Source: Acinetobacter dispersus (lineage in GTDB: Bacteria > Pseudomonadota > Gammaproteobacteria > Pseudomonadales > Moraxellaceae). Taken from it: DNA of 64,000 nucleotides. The stretch is from positions 1,116,001-1,180,000 of the forward strand of contig NZ_CP041970.1 in the NCBI RefSeq assembly GCF_009884975.1. Direction: 5' to 3'. Below the pieces are notes generated by a model. That model did not search any database. It saw only the letters and a program-made list of their open reading frames with translations, and had not been told where the DNA came from. Positions 53,224-61,749 of this stretch are shown in pieces; the first letter of the stretch is position 1; the number at the start of each line of letters is the position of its first letter. The position numbers were made by a program, and so were the translations under genes.

Positions 53224-53983
53224 GATGCTATTAAAAGATTTAACACATTTAGGCTTGGTCACTGCCTTTGCACTGATTGCCTTAATTATGTGGTTATCCA
53301 CCAAACTGTCAAAATATTTAACTAATGGTCGAGTACATGCTTCAGCAATTGCCATCATTATTGGTTTGATATTAGCGTGGGTGGGTGGAACCATTACAGG
53401 TGGCGAAAAAGGGATTACGGATATTGCTTTGTTCTCTGGTATTGGGTTAATGGGCGGTGCAATGTTGCGGGACTTTACAATTGTCGCAACCGCATTTGAA
53501 GTGCAGGCAACTGAAGCTAAAAAGGCGGGTTTTATTGGTGCTTTTTCACTACTTTTAGGCACAATATTACCCTTCATTGTTGGCTGTCTCTTTGCGTGGA
53601 TTTTCGGTTATCGAGATGCTGTAAGTATTACGACAATTGGTGCAGGGGCTGTTACATATATTGTTGGCCCTGTTACTGGTGCTGCGATTGGAGCCAGTTC
53701 AGAAGTTATAGCGCTTTCTATTGCAACTGGTCTAGTGAAAGCAATTTGTGTCATGGTATCAACACCAATGACGGCAAAATTTATGGGCCTCGATAATCCA
53801 CGTTCAGCAATGATTTTTGGTGGATTGGCAGGAACAGTAAGTGGTGTGTCTGCTGGCTTGGCGGCTACTGATCGCCGTTTAGTTCCTTATGGTGCATTAA
53901 CCGCAACATTCCATACAGGCCTAGGTTGCCTGATGGGACCAACAATCTTGTTTTTTGCAGTAAAAGCATTGCTTGGTAACTAA
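53216..53983 (+). CDS. madM: Malonate transporter subunit MadM
   Basis: ATG 53216 has GGAGG at 53203-53207; 255 residues with about eight helices. GRVHASAIAIIIGLILAWVGG, GGAMLRDFTIVATAFEV and GGLAGTVSGVSAGLAATDRR are characteristic. It is the last gene of the mdc operon, followed by a terminator. Confidence 0.92.
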   Translation: MVEMLLKDLTHLGLVTAFALIALIMWLSTKLSKYLTNGRVHASAIAIIIGLILAWVGGTITGGEKGITDIALFSGIGLMGGAMLRDFTIVATAFEVQATEAKKAGFIGAFSLLLGTILPFIVGCLFAWIFGYRDAVSITTIGAGAVTYIVGPVTGAAIGASSEVIALSIATGLVKAICVMVSTPMTAKFMGLDNPRSAMIFGGLAGTVSGVSAGLAATDRRLVPYGALTATFHTGLGCLMGPTILFFAVKALLGN

Positions 53984-53997
53984 TTATTGATCTTTTT

Positions 53998-54031
53998 AAA
54001 AGCCCTTCATCAATACATGCAGGGCTTTTTT
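53998..54031 (+). terminator. Terminator of the mdc operon, shared with the convergent LysR gene
   Basis: AAAAGCCCT and AGGGCTTTT pair around a 14-base loop and lead into a T-run; the last bases overlap the stop region of the minus-strand gene. Confidence 0.85.
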
Positions 54032-54950
54032 ACATCTCTAAGAATCTTTTGGAAAACATACGGCATTCTGCAATTAATGCCAGTAGATTTGGGTCACGCT
54101 CTTTACTTTTTAGGAAAACCAGACCAATCTCTTGTTTAATTTGAAAGGGCTTTTTCAAAGGAATGAGCTTAACTGAACTTTCATAGATCGTTGAAATACG
54201 GCCTGGTAACAATGCCAAGCCAACACCTGTACTCACCATGCTGACCAAAGTAAAAATATCACTCACTTGTAAAAATACTTTTGGATCAATTCCTGCTTTT
54301 TCAAACAAGATATCTGAATCATTACGTGTTGCGAAACCCTTAGAAAGCGTTAAAAACTTTTCGTCCTTTAATGTTGTGAGATCTACTTCATTCATTAAAG
54401 CTAACGGAGAGTTTTTATTGACGGCTAGATAAATATTATCTTGAAACATTGGAAGTGTTTCAAAATCAGAGTCATCGGTCGTGTCATTGAGTGCAACAAT
54501 AATGGCATCTAATTCAGTCGATTTTAGTTTTGTGACCAAGTCTAAATTTGAACTTAGAAGAAGTTGAATATCTAGCTCACCTCGACGCAGCTTTAATCCA
54601 CTAATGACATTCGGAATCGTATTCACAGTGAGTGAATAGAGTGAACCTAGGTGCAATATCTTTGCAGCAAAACCTGCGGCTTCACGGGTTTTATTTACGG
54701 TAATAATCATATCCTGAATAAGCTTATGTGAATGTTCTTGCAAGACATAAGCACTTTTCAGTGGAATCAGGTTTCTTCCTTCATTTTTAAACAAAGGGCA
54801 GCGTAGGGCGCTTTCTAAGGAGTGCAATGCTTTATGTACACTGACATTACTGATTTGCATCTCATCCGCAGCTTTGGATAAGTTTCCATGACGCATAAAA
54901 GCCAAAAAAATTTGGATTTTTTTGAGGGTCAGTTCTTCTTCTATTTTCAT
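54030..54950 (-). CDS. mdcR: LysR family regulator, likely MdcR
   Basis: 306 residues. The helix-turn-helix reads LTLKKIQIFLAFMRHGNLSKAADEMQISNVSVHKALHSLE and the effector domain LHLGSLYSLTVNTIPNVISGLKLR. The typical mdcR lies near the malonate operon and activates it in response to malonate. Here it is convergent at the operon's 3' end, so it cannot share a promoter with mdcA. The assignment as MdcR rests on location and family. Confidence 0.78.
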   Translation of the reverse strand: MKIEEELTLKKIQIFLAFMRHGNLSKAADEMQISNVSVHKALHSLESALRCPLFKNEGRNLIPLKSAYVLQEHSHKLIQDMIITVNKTREAAGFAAKILHLGSLYSLTVNTIPNVISGLKLRRGELDIQLLLSSNLDLVTKLKSTELDAIIVALNDTTDDSDFETLPMFQDNIYLAVNKNSPLALMNEVDLTTLKDEKFLTLSKGFATRNDSDILFEKAGIDPKVFLQVSDIFTLVSMVSTGVGLALLPGRISTIYESSVKLIPLKKPFQIKQEIGLVFLKSKERDPNLLALIAECRMFSKRFLEM

Positions 54951-55146
54951 TGCACGAGCTAAATTAAAATAATAAAAACAATTATATAGATAATATTAAA
55001 AGGTTAGGTATTGGGATTGTATTTTTTATAGAGATTTATTAAACCAAGTGAAAAATCAGGTTATAGAGATGATATGTACGAGTTAAACTCAAGATAGTAC
55101 AAGACAATATTTACTCTCATTGTAATTATTGTCTTGCGATTAAAAC

Positions 55147-56436
55147 TTACTGGGTTAAATAGTTACTGACAGCATTAAAGAATAATGCATTTTCGTTTTC
55201 AATTTCTGCTGAAGGGCGAGCGGAATCCCATGTGCTCCACTGCATCATAATAATATTATTTTTTGGATTAATCGCCATACGCTGGCCAAAAATTCCACGG
55301 CCCCAAAAGGTCGCATCCATGTTTTTAGAATGGAGTGGTGCACCAGAGGTTGGATGATAATTCCACCATTGGTAACCATACTGTCCTTTAGGATATTCAG
55401 AAGTGACCGAGTTTTTTGCTGTCGTCCAATGACTTAAATCTTTTAACCAATGGTCTGGTAATAATTTCTCACCATTTGCAAGTCTCCCTTCTTTTGATAC
55501 AAACAGGGCAAAGCGTGCATAATCTCTGAGTGTCGCATTAAAACCATGACCTCCCATATCAGTCACATTACGCTGATAAGAATGCCAGACGCCTTCACGT
55601 TCCATTCCCACCTTTTTCCAGATGTTTTCTTGCAAATAATGTGCAATATTTTGTCCCGTTGCGGCTTCAAGTACTTTTCCAACGAGCCACGCACCGCCTG
55701 TGTTATAAGACCATACTTCGCCAGGCTTATATTTGGCTTTAACATTCTTCACAAGTTTATAAACACAATCATTAGGATTCGCTTGCGCTTCACAATAGGT
55801 CATATGTGCAAAGTCAGAATTAGGATCAGCATAGTCTTCATTCCATTCCACACCAGAAGCATGCTGTAAGATTTGTTTTAATGTTACATCTTGCCATGCA
55901 GACCCTTTTAAATCTGGAAGGTATCTGATGATTGGATCATCTACTGAATGAATTTTACCTTGCTTAATCGCAATACCAACTAAAGTTGAAACGACTGATT
56001 TACCAATCGAGCGAGAGGTCCAGAGTGTGGTTGGAGTATTACCTTGACCATAATATTCAAGAACGATTTTCCCATCTTTTAAAACAATTAACCCAGTCGT
56101 ATTTTGGCTTTTTAAATAATCATTTAACTGGTATTTTTTGTTATTAACAGCGTATGTAATATCCTTATTTGTTATTTGAATACTACTTTTTTGAAGTGGA
56201 AGGATATTTTTTGGGTCAGGTCTAAAAACACTTCCATCATACAGCCGATATGTATTTCGGAAACCAATAACCCTGTCACTTGGTGACCAAGTCAGCATAT
56301 CATGAGCAGAGGGGAGCTTAGCATCTACGGGTGAGGGGCAATCCTTCATGCCTAAGCTTTTACAATCATATTGAGCTAAAGCAGCTTGAGAAAAAATTAA
56401 TGTTCCAAAAACCATTCCTAACTTCATTGATTTCAT
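55147..56436 (-). CDS. Exported serine hydrolase (class C beta-lactamase-like fold)
   Basis: A 429-residue protein with a signal peptide ending AALA. The SxxK motif is S143-IG-K146 (WTSRSIGKSVVS) and the Tyr motif is Y244 in WSYNTGG. The whole is close to EstB/6-aminohexanoate dimer hydrolase-type enzymes (LKQILQHASGVEWNEDY, YGYQWWNYH), so an esterase or amidase is more likely than a beta-lactamase. It is single, with an octamer repeat array about 380 bases upstream. Confidence 0.83.
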   Translation of the reverse strand: MKSMKLGMVFGTLIFSQAALAQYDCKSLGMKDCPSPVDAKLPSAHDMLTWSPSDRVIGFRNTYRLYDGSVFRPDPKNILPLQKSSIQITNKDITYAVNNKKYQLNDYLKSQNTTGLIVLKDGKIVLEYYGQGNTPTTLWTSRSIGKSVVSTLVGIAIKQGKIHSVDDPIIRYLPDLKGSAWQDVTLKQILQHASGVEWNEDYADPNSDFAHMTYCEAQANPNDCVYKLVKNVKAKYKPGEVWSYNTGGAWLVGKVLEAATGQNIAHYLQENIWKKVGMEREGVWHSYQRNVTDMGGHGFNATLRDYARFALFVSKEGRLANGEKLLPDHWLKDLSHWTTAKNSVTSEYPKGQYGYQWWNYHPTSGAPLHSKNMDATFWGRGIFGQRMAINPKNNIIMMQWSTWDSARPSAEIENENALFFNAVSNYLTQ

Positions 56437-56999
56437 ACTTAAATTCCTTGAAAATATTTGTATTGTTCCAATTCCAATTACTGCTTCAATTTAACTTGTT
56501 AAAAATAATTAAAATTAAATAGCCTAATGCAGATTCTCATACCACTCAGAAACCTGAGTTAAAAAATGAAGATTTATCTCCCATGATGCTCTCATAGTTT
56601 TAAATTATGATTATTCGCATACCCAATCAATAAACTGTTTTTCGAAATTATTAACCTAAGGCTAATACATGCACAAAAATTAAAATTTAATATTATATGA
56701 ATTTAAATTATTTTTTTCTTGTAAAAACACCTGTCTTATTGAAATTACTGTATATATAAAATCGATTAGAATAATTGACTATATAAAACTCATTTTAATG
56801 ATAAAAACAGAGAATGATTAAATGATTAAATGATTAAATGATTAAATGATTAAATGATTAAATGATTAAATGATTAAATGATTAAATGATTAAATGATTA
56901 ATTTTTATTTATTTTAAGTGGATCTGACAACATTAAAACCAGGTAGATCGAGCATTAAACAAAGATGTAAATTATATTTATAAAAACCATTTAAATAAT
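56437..56999. other. 563-bp AT-rich gap upstream of the serine hydrolase
   Basis: No gene or RNA gene seen. It contains the octamer array at 56813-56900 and otherwise long A/T runs; it ends at the stop of the minus-strand TetR gene. Confidence 0.5.
56813..56900. repeat. Tandem octamer repeat AATGATTA x11
   Basis: Eleven perfect, contiguous copies of an 8-base unit (88 bases). The array lies in the intergenic region between the serine hydrolase start and the TetR stop. Such arrays change length by slippage. Confidence 0.95.
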
Positions 57000-57632
57000 T
57001 TATAATTCTTTATTAATTAAAATTTTAGTCAGATAACGATATATCGATTGGATAATGGCGTTTCTTAGCTCTTGCGGCTTCACATTGACTGGGGGGGCAA
57101 GCACTGCTGCATGAATGAGTGACTCTAATAATTGTAAGATCATCCAAACAATGAGCGGTTTATTTTTTTCTACGATCTCATCTTGATGTAATTCAACTAA
57201 ACGGAAGATTTCTTGTCGAATCCCAGTTTCATCTTCAACTCTATTGATATCAAAGAAAGGGAGTTTCTTTTCAAGCAATTTGTGCAACTCAGGTTCAAAT
57301 GAATGGGCAGCAATAACACCATCAACCAAAGACTCGATTCGCTGTTTTAAAGTTTGGGCATTTTGGCTATCAATCACAGTCCGCAGAATATCTCCAATGT
57401 GCTGCGTATGCTTTTTATGCAATGCTACAATGAGTGAGTCTTTATTGGGAAAGTATTGATATAACGAACCGATACTAATGCCCGCGCGCTCTGCAACTAA
57501 ATTTGTATTAAATTTTGCATAATCCATTTCTTTTAAAATTTCTGCCGCACTTTGTAAAATTGCATCGACAGTCACTCTTGATCGACCTTGGCTTGGTGCT
57601 TTTCTCGGTTTGAGTGCTGATTTCATGATCAT
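57000..57632 (-). CDS. TetR family regulator of the MBL-fold operon
   Basis: 210 residues (start 57632, or M3 at 57626). KAPSQGRSRVTVDAILQSAAEIL then NTNLVAERAGISIGSLYQYFPNKDSLIVAL is the TetR DNA-binding domain. It is divergent from the MBL-fold gene. Two related inverted repeats with GTGAGC-N4/5-CTCA cores lie in the intergenic region, the likely operators. Confidence 0.87.
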   Translation of the reverse strand: MIMKSALKPRKAPSQGRSRVTVDAILQSAAEILKEMDYAKFNTNLVAERAGISIGSLYQYFPNKDSLIVALHKKHTQHIGDILRTVIDSQNAQTLKQRIESLVDGVIAAHSFEPELHKLLEKKLPFFDINRVEDETGIRQEIFRLVELHQDEIVEKNKPLIVWMILQLLESLIHAAVLAPPVNVKPQELRNAIIQSIYRYLTKILINKEL

Positions 57633-57649
57633 AAGTAGACAGCCTAAAT

Positions 57650-57665
57650 GTGAGCATTAACTCAC
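57650..57665. promoter_or_regulatory. TetR operator, copy 1
   Basis: GTGAGCATTAACTCAC is an inverted repeat of five outer bases, preceded by AAT. It lies 17 bases upstream of the TetR start. Confidence 0.6.
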
Positions 57666-57816
57666 TTTTATTAGTAACGATCAATATAATTGTTATCTAA
57701 AAATATGAGTAATATCGAAATTACCTACAAATACACAATAGAGATAAATTCTATTTAATTGATTTTATTTAATTTATATCCATCTCTTCGACCATGGCTA
57801 AATGCGAGTATCTAAT

Positions 57817-57832
57817 GTGAGCTTTTACTCAT
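57817..57832. promoter_or_regulatory. TetR operator, copy 2
   Basis: GTGAGCTTTTACTCAT shares AATGTGAGC-TT-ACTCA with copy 1 and lies 50 bases before the MBL gene start. Confidence 0.6.
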
Positions 57833-57882
57833 ATTATGAATTCATCCTATGACTTCTTCAAATTATTGAGAAAACTGAAACA

Positions 57883-58899
57883 ATGAAGATCAAACAATTT
57901 CTCACTTTTTCCCTCATTGCATTAAGCGGTTTTAATGCTTATGCAAATAGCAATCAGATTACAGAGAGTCGTACTCAGTACCAGCTCACGGCTGCACCAA
58001 TTGTCGAAGTAGAAAAGAAACATCAAATTGCCTCTGGGGTATGGCTTATCCCTGACCCATATATTAATTATGTGCCTAACATAGGAATCATTGAGGGAAA
58101 GGATGCCATCCTCGTTATTGATACGGGTATGGGCCAAAGCAATGGTCAAAATGTCTATCAAGTGGCGAAAGACATGGCTAAAAACCGAAAGATTTATCTT
58201 ACAACCACCCATTTTCATCCAGAGCATCAGTTTGGAGCTTCTGAATTCAAAGACGCGACTTATATCATTAACAAGAAACAAAATGATGAGTTAATCGATA
58301 AAGGGGAAGACTACCTAAAAATGTTTCGAGCTTTTGGGAAGATCGAAAAAAATGCACTTGAAAATGTAAAGCTCCGTTATGCAGATCAAACTTACACAAA
58401 TCGGCAAGTCCTAGATTTGGGAGGACGACTGGTTACACTACAAGAGATGCCTGCACACACCCCTGGTGATCAAATCATTTATGATCAGCGTTCTGGTGTC
58501 ATTTTTATGGGGGATCTATACGAGAGAGAGTTCTATCCGATCATGCCAGATGAGGACTCGAAAGGGAGTCAATGGATTAAGGTGATTCAGCAAACAATTG
58601 ATATGAAGCCAAAGATTGTCGTACCTGGTCACGGCAAGCTTTCAACAGTTAAAGATTTACAAGAATTTAAGCAACATATGCTTCGAGTAAAGAGCTTGGT
58701 CAATCAGCAAATTGATTTAGGGCTTAACCAAAATCAGATTATTAAAAAGATATCACCTACGATTTATAGAGAATATCCTCAGTGGAATAATAGGGTGTTT
58801 CTCCCATTCCAGATTGCAAATTTTTATGCCGAGCTTACAAAACAATCAATCGTGTTACGTAGCTTAGTTAACGAACTTCAGTCTGATCCTGCTAAATAA
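57883..58899 (+). CDS. Exported MBL-fold metallo-hydrolase with Glu at a metal site
   Basis: 338 residues with a signal peptide ending NAYANS. Strand IGIIEGKDAILVIDTG leads to the metal motif H110-F-H112-P-E114-H115, where the usual HxHxDH Asp is Glu. Further metal residues are in PAHTPGDQ, FMGDLYE and VVPGHGK. It is a periplasmic hydrolase of the B3-lactamase or lactonase-like group; the substrate is unknown. It is followed 15 bases later by the 123-residue gene, one operon controlled by the divergent TetR. Confidence 0.83.
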   Translation: MKIKQFLTFSLIALSGFNAYANSNQITESRTQYQLTAAPIVEVEKKHQIASGVWLIPDPYINYVPNIGIIEGKDAILVIDTGMGQSNGQNVYQVAKDMAKNRKIYLTTTHFHPEHQFGASEFKDATYIINKKQNDELIDKGEDYLKMFRAFGKIEKNALENVKLRYADQTYTNRQVLDLGGRLVTLQEMPAHTPGDQIIYDQRSGVIFMGDLYEREFYPIMPDEDSKGSQWIKVIQQTIDMKPKIVVPGHGKLSTVKDLQEFKQHMLRVKSLVNQQIDLGLNQNQIIKKISPTIYREYPQWNNRVFLPFQIANFYAELTKQSIVLRSLVNELQSDPAK

Positions 58900-58914
58900 T
58901 TTTGGGAGTATGGC

Positions 58915-59286
58915 ATGGAATTAAATTTAGAAAACTTCCCGATAGTGGAAGTGAGTCATCTTCATCAAGGTAGTTTAGCTGAATTTATACAGCAGTTAGA
59001 TCAGTTGCTGCAGCGCAATCAACCTTTCGTATTAATCCGCGATCTAAAATCCAAATTCAATGAACCATCGCCATCACAAGCGCAATGGAAACAGACCATT
59101 CAGTGGATCAAAGCAAATACGCAAGCACTATCCATCGTGAAAGGGTGGATTGAGATTGCGGAAGAAAAAGTTGATCCCATGTTTTTAGATCGGGATCAAA
59201 AAATCTGGAAAATGTCGTTCTACCAAGTCCAAACGAAAGAAGAAGCAATCCTGCTGAGTCAGAAGTTATTGTCTTCAACGTTTTAA
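58915..59286 (+). CDS. Unrecognised 123-residue protein in the MBL operon
   Basis: A small soluble protein: FPIVEVSHLHQGSLAEFIQQLDQLLQRNQPFVLIRDLKS then ALSIVKGWIEIAEEKVD. It resembles STAS-like alpha/beta proteins in pattern (strand, amphipathic helix, strand VLIRD) but I am not sure of the family. It lies 15 bases behind the MBL gene. Confidence 0.6.
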   Translation: MELNLENFPIVEVSHLHQGSLAEFIQQLDQLLQRNQPFVLIRDLKSKFNEPSPSQAQWKQTIQWIKANTQALSIVKGWIEIAEEKVDPMFLDRDQKIWKMSFYQVQTKEEAILLSQKLLSSTF

Positions 59287-59302
59287 AATGATTTCTAGAA
59301 AA

Positions 59303-59338
59303 AGACCAAGAAAGATAACTAAATTCTTCTCTTGGTCT
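59303..59338. terminator. Hairpin between the MBL operon and marR
   Basis: AGACCAAGA and TCTTGGTCT pair perfectly across an 18-base loop, between convergent genes. Confidence 0.5.
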
Positions 59339-59349
59339 AAATGTCTCAT

Positions 59350-59793
59350 TTAGTTTTCAATAATATTCTTTAGCCATTCACGAACGCCACTTTCAATGTC
59401 TGGTGGCATTTGGTCTTTAATCTCTACTTCTAGATCTTCAATAATGACATTACATTTATGAAAACATTCGACTCCACTTTCAGTCAGTTCTAATTGCTGA
59501 ACTTTTTTATTCGTCGGGTGTTTCTTCTTTATTAATAAATTTTGCGACTCTAACTTAGAAATAATTTGATTGACCGTCTGCGGCGTAAGTAAAGATAGAC
59601 GAGCAATTTCTGCATTTGATAAGCCAGGACAATTATAAATAATTGAAAGTATAGCGAATTGAGCTGAAGTAACTTTCAATTCTAATAAAACACGTTCCAT
59701 TTTTAAGCGATACGCACCAGCCGCTTTCCGCAATAGATATCCCAAATAGCCATCATCATAGCCAAACATTTCGTTACTTTTAGTTACATTCAT
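59350..59793 (-). CDS. MarR family transcriptional regulator
   Basis: ATG at 59791-59793 (AAGGA upstream) gives MNVTKSNEMFGYDDGYLGYL and 147 residues; the longer frame would run through the 20-bp palindrome. The winged helix LSNAEIARLSLLTPQTVNQIISKLE and wing KKKHPTNKKVQQLELT are clear. It faces the carboxylesterase gene and is the likely regulator of it and perhaps of the aldehyde dehydrogenase. Confidence 0.86.
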   Translation of the reverse strand: MNVTKSNEMFGYDDGYLGYLLRKAAGAYRLKMERVLLELKVTSAQFAILSIIYNCPGLSNAEIARLSLLTPQTVNQIISKLESQNLLIKKKHPTNKKVQQLELTESGVECFHKCNVIIEDLEVEIKDQMPPDIESGVREWLKNIIEN

Positions 59794-59823
59794 AGATAAA
59801 GGAATCCTTTGCCGACAAGAAAT

Positions 59824-59843
59824 ATTATCAGTGCACTGATAAT
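59824..59843. promoter_or_regulatory. Perfect 20-bp palindrome, likely MarR operator
   Basis: ATTATCAGTGCACTGATAAT is fully symmetric and lies 30 bases upstream of the marR start. This is the usual position for autorepression. Confidence 0.75.
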
Positions 59844-60053
59844 CCTGATTGGAGCTGCATCTGAGCAGAACAATCATATCTTATTGTATAGAGGTGTTTC
59901 AAACGATGAGACGAGGTGCTTTGGCAGAGGCTTTTCCCGCAGTTGGGAGTACGAATTATAAAAATATCTTTAATGCGATTGTGATCCAGTTTACCCACTT
60001 GAAAATCAGGATTATTCACACTAAGGCATTAATCATTAATAGGAAATTAAAGG

Positions 60054-60115
60054 CAATTAATACAAATTTTAATGGCGTTGTTCAGAATTCTGGTCGTTAA
60101 AATTTGTATTAATTG
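60054..60115. repeat. 19-bp perfect inverted repeat in the carboxylesterase leader
   Basis: CAATTAATACAAATTTTAA and its exact complement lie 24 bases apart, ending 34 bases before the esterase start. It could be a long hairpin, a pair of operators or a decayed mobile element end. Confidence 0.75.
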
Positions 60116-60149
60116 AATATCTCATTCAAATTTCTATCGTGAGTTAAAT

Positions 60150-61703
60150 ATGAAATTATCTAAATTATCTCTTTGCACGCTGTTTACATTATCAATAACA
60201 GCGACCCATGCTTATGAATTATCAGATATCGTTGATACATCATATGGGCAGATTCAAGGTGTTGCAGAAAGCAACTTAGTACGATTTCAAGGTATTCCTT
60301 ATGCTGAAGCCCCAATTGGCGCAAGACGATGGGAAGCACCTGTCGAAAAAAGAAAATTAGACGCTGTTTATTATGCAGGGAATCTGGCAAATACTTGTGC
60401 AACAACAACGAATTTGGGTGGATTCAGTAAAATAAGTGATTCTGAAGATTGCTTATACTTAAATGTCTATGCCCCTAAAAATGTAAGTCTGGATAAAAAT
60501 CAAAAAGCACCTGTATTATTTTGGATTCCTGGCGGTGGATTACAAACGGGTTCTGCCAATGAGTATGATCCTCAGTATTTTATTGATAAGGGCATTATTG
60601 TTGTCACCATTAATTATCGTTTAGGGCCATTTGGATTTTTCTACAATCCCAATGTTGCCAACAAAGATGCAGCATTTATTAATTTAGGATTAATGGATCA
60701 ACAAGCCGCACTAAAATGGGTGAATAAGAATATTGAATCCTTTGGTGGCGATGCAAAAAATATTACGATCTTTGGCGAATCAGCAGGTGGGCAAAGTGTC
60801 CTAGCCAACATCTTCTCACCATTGTCTAAAAATCTTTTTCAAAAGGCCATCGCTGCCAGTGGTTCTTATCATGCGGATTTAAAGAATGTCGCTGATGCAA
60901 AACAAGTGACCCATACCATCGCTCAAAAACTAAATTGTGTAGGTGATGCTGCTGCGGTCAGTGCATGTTTAAAGAGCAAACCAACAGAACAGTTCTTAAC
61001 GCCAGATATTAGCTCATTATTCAATGATGGTTTTTTCATCGACAATACAACCTTGAACAAATCTTTCTATCAATCGATAGAAAGTAATGAATTCAATATT
61101 TCAAGCATGATCAATGGCTTTAATACGGATGAGGGTAGTTTCTTTGCTGGCGTGATTGAAAATTCACTCGGTCGAAAAATGAATTATGACGACTATGTTG
61201 GTTCATTAACTGGACTGTACGGTAAGAACACCCAAAAACATATCATCAAAAATAAAAAGCCGAATACATCAACAGATTATACGCAAGCATTCAGTGAGGA
61301 TCTCGGCAAATACAAGTTCGTATGTCCTACGATAACGTTTAATGACTTGTTCTCTAAAAAAGTAGCTTTATACAGCTATGAATTTGCTGACAAATCTGCG
61401 CCTCAATATATCAAGCCTATTTCTATTGCTTATGGTGCATACCATACAGGAGAGTTGGCTTATCTGTTTAAAGACTTCCGTGGTGCCAATGGAAGCCTGA
61501 CCAAACTGAATCCATCTCAAGCAGAGCTGTCTAAAACGATGGTGAATTATTGGGCCAACTTTATCAAAACAGGTAATCCAAATGGCGATGCATTGGTGAA
61601 TTGGACTCAATATCAAAATAACGCCAAGAATACGCTCTTGTTTAAGACGGATGGAGCCAAGCTGATCCAAGAGCGTAGTTCAAATAGATCATGCCCGAAA
61701 TAG
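60150..61703 (+). CDS. Type-B carboxylesterase, exported
   Basis: 517 residues with a signal peptide ending TATHA. The carboxylesterase/para-nitrobenzyl esterase features are complete: GIPYAEAPIGARRW, EDCLYLNVYAP, the oxyanion GGGLQTGS, the nucleophile S211 in GESAGG and a final His in YGAYHTGEL. It cleaves esters in the periplasm. It is followed 46 bases later by an aldehyde dehydrogenase, which would oxidise an aldehyde formed from the released alcohol; the link is inferred. Confidence 0.87.
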   Translation: MKLSKLSLCTLFTLSITATHAYELSDIVDTSYGQIQGVAESNLVRFQGIPYAEAPIGARRWEAPVEKRKLDAVYYAGNLANTCATTTNLGGFSKISDSEDCLYLNVYAPKNVSLDKNQKAPVLFWIPGGGLQTGSANEYDPQYFIDKGIIVVTINYRLGPFGFFYNPNVANKDAAFINLGLMDQQAALKWVNKNIESFGGDAKNITIFGESAGGQSVLANIFSPLSKNLFQKAIAASGSYHADLKNVADAKQVTHTIAQKLNCVGDAAAVSACLKSKPTEQFLTPDISSLFNDGFFIDNTTLNKSFYQSIESNEFNISSMINGFNTDEGSFFAGVIENSLGRKMNYDDYVGSLTGLYGKNTQKHIIKNKKPNTSTDYTQAFSEDLGKYKFVCPTITFNDLFSKKVALYSYEFADKSAPQYIKPISIAYGAYHTGELAYLFKDFRGANGSLTKLNPSQAELSKTMVNYWANFIKTGNPNGDALVNWTQYQNNAKNTLLFKTDGAKLIQERSSNRSCPK

Positions 61704-61749
61704 TCATTCTTTTTAATCATTCTAAAATCTCAATACAGGAGACAGATCA

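Noticed and set aside
55147..56436. Beta-lactamase resistance gene
   Set aside because: The S-x-x-K and Tyr motifs are of the general serine hydrolase fold and the rest of the protein resembles EstB/aminohexanoate hydrolases; resistance is not supported.
59828..60100. Overlapping short frames on both strands between marR and the esterase
   Set aside because: They cross the palindrome and the inverted repeat, show no recognised protein and have no ribosome-binding site.
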